Source: Chromatiales bacterium
GTDB lineage: Bacteria; Pseudomonadota; Gammaproteobacteria; Thiohalospirales; Thiohalospiraceae
Length of the DNA: 10,821 nt
NCBI GenBank assembly: GCA_026984715.1
Contig: JALSRO010000318.1
Location: 1-10,821 of the forward strand
Direction of reading: 5' to 3'
Notes under the pieces: generated by a model
What the model saw: the letters and a program-made list of their open reading frames with translations, nothing else
Database searches by the model: none
Told to the model about the DNA's origin: nothing
Part shown: positions 7,330-10,821 of the stretch, piece after piece
Layout: each line of letters begins with the position of its first letter
How positions within the stretch are numbered: the first letter of the stretch is position 1
Position numbers and translations under genes: made by a program

Positions 7330-9546
7330 TCAGAACAGATCGACGGGATCCACATCCAGATACCAGCGCACCCTGCGTCTCTCTCTGAGGGTCTCCAGGC
7401 GGGGTATCCAGCGGTCGAGCAACTGCTGCAGGGCGGGGCGGCTTCCGGAGTGGAGTAACAAGTGTGCACGATAGCGCCCGGCCCGTCTCTCCATCGGAGC
7501 TGGCACTGGTCCCCAGGCAACCACTTCATCGGGAGCCAGCTCCCGGAAGGCGTGTTCCGCCTGTTCCAGAAAGGCCATGGGCCTTCGCGCATCCACCGAT
7601 TCTGCCCGCAGCAGCGCGATCGAGCTGTAGGGCGGCAGCTCGGCTTCCCGGCGCTCCTCGAGAATGGTCTGGGCAAACTGGCGGTAGCCACGGGTTACCA
7701 GCTGTTGCAGCAGGGGGTGTTCCGGATGGTGGGTCTGGATCACTACCAGACCGGGTTTCTCCGCCCGGCCGGCGCGTCCTGCAACCTGTACGATTAGCTG
7801 GCTCATGCGCTCGCTGGCGCGAAAGTCTGCGCTGAACAGTCCCTGGTCAGTGTCGAGAATCCCCACCAGGGTGACGTTCGGAAAATGGTGTCCTTTCGCC
7901 AACATCTGTGTGCCGATGAGAATCTGTGTGTGACCGCTGTGGATCTCTTTCAGGAGCCTCTGCAGGCTGCCCTTGCGCCGGGTGCTGTCGCGATCAAGCC
8001 GGGCGATTCCGGTGTCCGGAAAGTGTTGTTGCAACGCTTTCTCTATGCGCTCGGTGCCTGCTCCCAGAGTGCGCAGGTCGACACTACCGCACTCCGGACA
8101 GTGGAGGTCCACGGGCCGTTCCGCTCCACAGTGATGGCAACGCAGGCGGCGCTCATATTGGTGCAGGGTAAGGTGAGTATCACAGCGATTGCAGCGCCTG
8201 CTCCAGCCACACTCATGGCACAGCAGTGTCGGGGCGTAACCACGTCGGTTGAGGAACAGCAGGATCTGGCCACCTGCTTGCAGGTGCTCTCCGATGATCT
8301 CCAGGAGGCCGGCCGACAACCCTTCCTGCAATGACTGGTGGCGCATATCCAGTAGCTGGAAGCGGGGTGGCCGGGCATCTCCTGCCCGTTGCGAAAGTGT
8401 CAGGTGGAGGTAGCGTTGCTGTTGCGCATTGTGGAGGCTCTCCAGCGATGGCGTGGCGCTCCCGAGTACGATGGGGATCGCCGCATCCCTCGCACGAATG
8501 ATTGCCATATCGCGGGCGGAGTAGCGGAACCCCTCCTGCTGCTTGAAAGAGGTATCGTGCTCCTCATCGACGATGATGATGCCCAATCTCCTGAAGGGGG
8601 TGAACAGGGCCGAGCGGGTGCCGATTACGATGGCAGCCTCTCCGCTGCGGGCGCGCTGCCATGCGGCAAGCCGTTCCCGGGCAGTGAGGGCGGAGTGGAG
8701 CAGCGCGATGGGTTGGGGGAAGCGCCGGGTAAAGCGCTCCAGCAGCTGCGGGGTCAGGTTGATCTCCGGTACCAGCACCAGCGCCTGGCGGCCTGCGGCG
8801 ATGTTCTGTTCGATGATTCGTAGATAGACCTCGGTTTTTCCACTGCCGGTCACGCCCTCCAGCAGGGCGACGGAGAACTTTCCAGCGGCGTCGATCACCT
8901 GCTCCACCGCGTTCTGCTGATCAGGGTTCAGCCGTGGGCGGTCGGCGTCGGATATCGCCGCCGCTGTCCGGCGAGAGGATATCGGGGGGGGCTCTCTGCA
9001 TACTACCCATCCCTTCTCCTTCAGCCGGCTCATGATCGAGCGCCAGTTTGGCAGATGAAGGCGGATCTCCTGTTCCGCCACTCCCTCTGGAGCCTGTGAC
9101 AGCAGATTGATGAGTTGCTGCTGGCGTGGTGCCTGGTTCAACGGGTGTGCGGTGGCTTCTCTCCCTGCTTCACTAAGTTGCCAGAGGTTACGTGAGGGTT
9201 CCCGGATGGGGGAGCCGTCGCGTAACCGCGTCGGCAATGCGTTCATGACCACCTTGCCGATGGGATGGTGGTAGTAGCGGCTGCCCCATTTCAACAGTGC
9301 CAGCAGATCCGGCGGCAACAGCGGTTCCCGATCCACTATTTCCAGAACCCGTTTGAGCCGTGGCGTGGCGACATCGCTCTCTTCAGCCAGCTCCAGCACC
9401 AAACCAACGACAGTGCGTCTGCCGAATGGGACTCTGACACGTACCCCGGGTTGTGGGGGAGTGGTGGGGTTTTCGGGTGGCAGATAGTCGAAGTGACGTC
9501 GCAAGGGCGATGGAACGGCAACGCGCAGAATGGATGTTTTTGGCAT
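7330..9546 (-). CDS. priA: Primosomal protein N', replication restart helicase
   Basis: PriA is a DEXH-type superfamily 2 3'-to-5' helicase that recognises abandoned forks and starts PriB/DnaT/DnaC-dependent reloading of DnaB. The 738-residue product has an N-terminal DNA-binding region (LRVAVPSPLRRHFDYL at the start), a winged-helix segment around 120-200, Walker A GVTGSGKT at 231-238 with Lys237, Walker B DEEHD at 327-331 followed by the SFKQQEGFRYSARD motif, and a zinc-binding insert with all eight cysteines (443, 446, 452, 455, 470, 473, 483, 486). After it come helicase motifs including GTQMLAKGHHFPNVTLVGIL and QVAGRAGR, then the C-terminal domain. Length is normal (E. coli 732). The ATG at 9546 has GGAG only one base away, so translation initiation may be weak. 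It reads divergently from the GH114-like gene across a long intergenic region. Confidence 0.97.
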   Translation of the reverse strand: MPKTSILRVAVPSPLRRHFDYLPPENPTTPPQPGVRVRVPFGRRTVVGLVLELAEESDVATPRLKRVLEIVDREPLLPPDLLALLKWGSRYYHHPIGKVVMNALPTRLRDGSPIREPSRNLWQLSEAGREATAHPLNQAPRQQQLINLLSQAPEGVAEQEIRLHLPNWRSIMSRLKEKGWVVCREPPPISSRRTAAAISDADRPRLNPDQQNAVEQVIDAAGKFSVALLEGVTGSGKTEVYLRIIEQNIAAGRQALVLVPEINLTPQLLERFTRRFPQPIALLHSALTARERLAAWQRARSGEAAIVIGTRSALFTPFRRLGIIIVDEEHDTSFKQQEGFRYSARDMAIIRARDAAIPIVLGSATPSLESLHNAQQQRYLHLTLSQRAGDARPPRFQLLDMRHQSLQEGLSAGLLEIIGEHLQAGGQILLFLNRRGYAPTLLCHECGWSRRCNRCDTHLTLHQYERRLRCHHCGAERPVDLHCPECGSVDLRTLGAGTERIEKALQQHFPDTGIARLDRDSTRRKGSLQRLLKEIHSGHTQILIGTQMLAKGHHFPNVTLVGILDTDQGLFSADFRASERMSQLIVQVAGRAGRAEKPGLVVIQTHHPEHPLLQQLVTRGYRQFAQTILEERREAELPPYSSIALLRAESVDARRPMAFLEQAEHAFRELAPDEVVAWGPVPAPMERRAGRYRAHLLLHSGSRPALQQLLDRWIPRLETLRERRRVRWYLDVDPVDLF

Positions 9547-9588
9547 GCTCCGCCCAGTTTAATACCGCTCCGCTCCTGAATGAAGTAA

Positions 9589-9616
9589 TTGACAGAAAAT
9601 TAGATGTCGCTAAATT
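9589..9616 (+). promoter_or_regulatory. Rightward promoter-like pair with palindrome over the -10
   Basis: A perfect TTGACA (9589-9594) is followed after 16 bases by TAAATT (9611-9616, 4 of 6). The -10 lies in the centre of the inverted repeat GTCGC-TAAATT-GCGAC (9606-9621), a layout expected for repressor control. The pair points right, towards the small ORF at 9674 and the DnaA-box cluster. Confidence 0.4.
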
Positions 9617-9673
9617 GCGACGAATGAGGTAAACTTGCCATTCAACCGCTGGATCTGATGATGGGGGAGGAAG

Positions 9674-9784
9674 ATGAGTGGCGAGGCTGCCAATCGCTCT
9701 CAATTTACAATGGTAACCGGCTGTATCTACGAGACGCATAACAGTTATGCACAAAATCTGTGGATAACTATGTGCAAAAAATGA
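9674..9784 (+). CDS. Possible 36-residue small ORF
   Basis: The ATG at 9674 is preceded by GGGGGAGGAAG, one of the strongest ribosome binding sites in the window, and lies about 55 bases downstream of a TTGACA promoter-like pair. The ORF runs 36 codons to TGA, beginning MSGEAANRSQFTMVTGCIYE and ending MCKK. I do not recognise it. Its last 14 codons are made by the DnaA-box cluster, so the coding sequence and the protein-binding sites cannot both be freely evolving. It may be a real microprotein or a coincidence of purine-rich DNA. Confidence 0.25.
   Translation: MSGEAANRSQFTMVTGCIYETHNSYAQNLWITMCKK
9736..9779. promoter_or_regulatory. Cluster of three DnaA-box-like 9-mers
   Basis: Seen directly: TTATGCACA at 9745-9753 (plus strand), a perfect TTATCCACA on the minus strand at 9759-9767, and TTTTGCACA on the minus strand at 9771-9779. 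All three fit the relaxed DnaA consensus TTWTNCACA. The first also forms the right arm of a perfect palindrome, GCATAAC-A-GTTATGC (9736-9750). Boxes one and two face each other as a 9-of-10 inverted repeat. Such clustering is typical of oriC, dnaA promoters and DnaA-titration sites. A fourth copy, TTATGCACA on the minus strand, lies at 9959-9967. Confidence 0.55.
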
Positions 9785-9791
9785 GGCTTGG

Positions 9792-9807
9792 ACAACTAAG
9801 TAGTTGT
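9792..9807. repeat. Perfect inverted repeat, 7-base arms
   Basis: ACAACTA and TAGTTGT are separated by two bases, 13 bases right of the DnaA-box cluster. There is no T-run after it, so it is more likely a protein-binding palindrome than a terminator. Confidence 0.6.
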
Positions 9808-9822
9808 AGTGGCGATGTTCCC

Positions 9823-9862
9823 TTCAATATGGATACGAATCGTTCAATATGTATATGCGATT
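9823..9862. repeat. Direct repeat TTCAATATG, 20-base period
   Basis: TTCAATATG occurs at 9823-9831 and 9843-9851, and the 20-base units agree at 13 positions when aligned. The spacing of about two helical turns would place two bound proteins on the same face. It opens the first AT-rich block. Confidence 0.45.
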
Positions 9863-9872
9863 TAATATCATA

Positions 9873-9884
9873 TGGTTATAACCA
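9873..9884. repeat. Perfect 12-base palindrome TGGTTATAACCA
   Basis: It has complete dyad symmetry with no spacer, within the first AT-rich block. An IHF-like sequence (8 of 9 specified positions of WATCAANNNNTTR) overlaps it at 9866-9878. Confidence 0.5.
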
Positions 9885-9958
9885 ATTTCATGATTTGTTG
9901 GTGGGCAGACTCGGTCGGTGAGCAGCAGAAGAGGGAAAAGGCGTTTACTTCGGGATCG

Positions 9959-9967
9959 TGTGCATAA
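9959..9967 (-). promoter_or_regulatory. Fourth DnaA-box-like 9-mer
   Basis: TTATGCACA on the minus strand, identical to the first box of the cluster at 9745 but in the opposite orientation, about 180 bases from the cluster. Confidence 0.4.
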
Positions 9968-10085
9968 GCCGGGTTGATGAGGTGGTTGACTCTCTTTCTG
10001 CGTGGCGGATGGCCAGACAGTTCTGTTTTCCGCTGCCCCCTGTTTAGTCAACTGTTATGATGTTGTATTTAAAAGACAATAGTCG

Positions 10086-10115
10086 TTGATAAATCTGTTT
10101 TATTGACAATATAAT
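10086..10115 (+). promoter_or_regulatory. Strong rightward sigma-70-type promoter
   Basis: TTGATA (10086-10091, 5 of 6) and a perfect TATAAT (10110-10115) are spaced 18 bases apart in the second AT-rich block. The predicted start near 10122 would give a leader of about 250 bases before the GH114-like ATG at 10375. A second TTGACA at 10103-10108 lacks a good -10. Confidence 0.55.
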
Positions 10116-10121
10116 TGCAAA

Positions 10122-10374
10122 GATACAGTGTCGAAAATCTGGCGATGACAAGAAAATGACGCCAGTGGATGTTTTCCGGTCTGAGATCCACCGAGGCCGG
10201 GAGAGTTGGAGCACAGCAGCAGGTACAGCCGACTTTTCGCATTGGGGAGAGGAGCGCACCATGTAAGCCCCGTTCAGGATTCGCGCTCTTTCCTGGGTGT
10301 TGTCGATCTTTCCCTGCCGCTGCTGGCTTGCGGTCGGTTATACAGGGATTATACAGGGAAGAGCTTACTCTGCC
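10122..10374 (+). promoter_or_regulatory. Structured 5' leader of the GH114-like gene (hypothetical)
   Basis: Three consecutive stems can be drawn: CTGGCG/CGCCAG (10139-10144 with 10160-10165), GTGGAT/ATCCAC (10165-10170 with 10186-10191), both with 15-base loops, and a 10-pair stem with several G-U pairs (10200-10209 with 10229-10238). They are followed by AGAGGAG, ATG-TAA at 10261-10266, and a tandem repeat at 10338-10359. I do not recognise a known riboswitch class. No intrinsic terminator with a T-run is visible. It could instead contain an sRNA. Confidence 0.35.
10338..10359. repeat. Exact tandem repeat of an 11-mer, two copies
   Basis: TTATACAGGGA is repeated back to back, ending 15 bases before the GH114-like ATG. 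The period is close to one helical turn. The second copy contributes the GGGA of the weak ribosome binding site. Confidence 0.75.
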
Positions 10375-10821
10375 ATGCTACGTGGTTTACTACTACTGTC
10401 TCTATACTTCGTTCTGCTACCAGCCGGGTTCGCCATGAAAGGGGATGGGGACGGGGATGAGCGCTGGCTCGCCTACTACTCCGATCAGGCTTCGCTGCGT
10501 GATTTCGACCCTTATACGCTGTTGGTTCTGGACAGCGACTCCCGGCCGCAGCTTCCTCCCCTCTCAGAGCACGGTAAGACGCTATTGGGATATGTCAGTC
10601 TGGGTGAGGCAGAGCAGCATCGTCACTATTATGAAGAGCTGCGTGCGGAAGGGCTGGTGCTGGCTGAAAACCCGAACTGGGCAGGTAACCATCATCTGGA
10701 TATCCGTTCCCGGCGCTGGACCGAGCGGGTGATCTACGAGCTGATCCCTGCGTTGTTGCATCAGGGATTCGACGGGGTGTTCCTGGATACCCTGGACAGC
10801 CCCCTCTATCTGGCGCAGCAG
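10375..10821 (+). CDS. Secreted GH114-like glycosidase (endo-alpha-1,4-polygalactosaminidase family), partial
   Basis: The first 149 residues are present and the frame is open at the window edge. Residues 1-20 form a signal peptide (hydrophobic LLLLSLYFVLLPAGFA), followed by an acidic KGDGDGDE patch. The body starts a TIM-barrel reading WLAYYSD (31-37), LLVLDSD (49-55), GKTLLGYVSLGEAE (67-80), ENPNWAGN (98-105), LDIR (108-111) and GFDGVFLDTLDS (131-142), the motif series of the GH114/TM1410 group. Glu78, Asp138 and Asp141 are plausible active-site residues. Family members cut galactosaminogalactan-type polymers, and a related domain occurs in PelA; the actual substrate here is unknown. The ATG at 10375 was chosen because it starts the signal peptide, but its ribosome binding site is poor (GGGAAGAG, 11 bases away). 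ATG at 10435 would remove the signal. The same frame extends back to an ATG-TAA at 10261. Confidence 0.82.
   Translation, partial: MLRGLLLLSLYFVLLPAGFAMKGDGDGDERWLAYYSDQASLRDFDPYTLLVLDSDSRPQLPPLSEHGKTLLGYVSLGEAEQHRHYYEELRAEGLVLAENPNWAGNHHLDIRSRRWTERVIYELIPALLHQGFDGVFLDTLDSPLYLAQQ

Larger units (their letters stand above)
9547..10374. other. Long divergent intergenic region, candidate origin or control region
   Basis: These 828 bases lie between the start codons of priA and the GH114-like gene, the only long gap in an otherwise compact window. Two AT-rich blocks stand out: 9823-9900 (about 73% AT by count) and roughly 10049-10128 (about 75% AT). The region contains a DnaA-box cluster, palindromes at 9606-9621, 9736-9750, 9792-9807 and 9873-9884, a 20-base-period direct repeat at 9823-9862, two rightward promoter-like pairs, a hairpin-rich stretch at 10139-10238, a start-stop ATG-TAA at 10261 and an 11-base tandem repeat at 10338-10359. 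No convincing protein gene longer than about 40 codons is present. Confidence 0.7.

Noticed and set aside
9383..9754. Open frame of 123 codons on the minus strand overlapping the priA start
   Set aside because: It overlaps the conserved N-terminus of PriA in another frame, has no ribosome binding site and resembles no family.
9824..10051. Open frame of 75 codons on the minus strand
   Set aside because: It has no ribosome binding site and crosses the AT-rich repeat block; the product ends in low-complexity residues read from AT-rich DNA.
10044..10262. Open frame of 72 codons on the minus strand
   Set aside because: It runs antisense through the promoter and hairpins, with no ribosome binding site and a product unlike any family I know.
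10169..10438. Open frame of 89 codons on the plus strand in the GH114 leader
   Set aside because: Its start has no ribosome binding site and it overlaps the signal peptide of the GH114-like gene in another frame. The product does not look like a folded protein.
10441..10456. Three G4 tracts, possible G-quadruplex
   Set aside because: Only three tracts of four G are present and they are explained by Gly-Asp codons in the GH114-like protein.

Overview
The window looks like the chromosome of a gammaproteobacterium. Evidence is the hisD-hisC pair, a biosynthetic SpeA arginine decarboxylase very close in motif content to the enterobacterial enzyme, and a priA-argS-SPOR gene block that recalls the Pseudomonas order. 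The moderately high GC and the bacteriohemerythrin would fit a microaerophilic environmental or symbiotic lineage (for example Chromatiales or Sedimenticola-like), but that placement is inference. I see no transposase, integrase, CRISPR array, tRNA or rRNA.

Left part (1-4213). The 3' end of hisD runs directly into hisC (TAG and ATG abut), the tail of a histidine operon. A small exported or membrane protein of the YfiM/DUF2279 type lies on the opposite strand and overlaps the last 17 bases of hisC. A divergent bacteriohemerythrin gene follows, with an exact TATAAT upstream, and then speA, which makes agmatine for polyamine synthesis.

Middle part (4228-9546, all on the minus strand, read right to left). 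The order is priA (replication restart helicase), a 239-base gap with a good promoter, argS (arginyl-tRNA synthetase), a membrane-anchored SPOR-domain protein (FtsN-like topology) and a small outer-membrane beta-barrel protein. argS, the SPOR gene and the barrel gene are separated by only a few bases and probably form one transcript. It converges on speA with 14 bases between stop codons.

Right part (9547-10821). An unusually long intergenic stretch of 828 bases separates divergent priA from a secreted GH114-like glycosidase that runs off the window. It is AT-rich in two blocks. It carries three DnaA-box-like 9-mers within 35 bases (one a perfect TTATCCACA), a fourth about 180 bases away, several palindromes, direct repeats and two plausible rightward promoters. 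The second promoter is followed by a run of predicted hairpins and an ATG-TAA start-stop with an ideal ribosome binding site. This is the part of the window least explained by known genes. The two main hypotheses are a replication origin or DnaA-controlled regulatory region, and a structured leader controlling the glycosidase.
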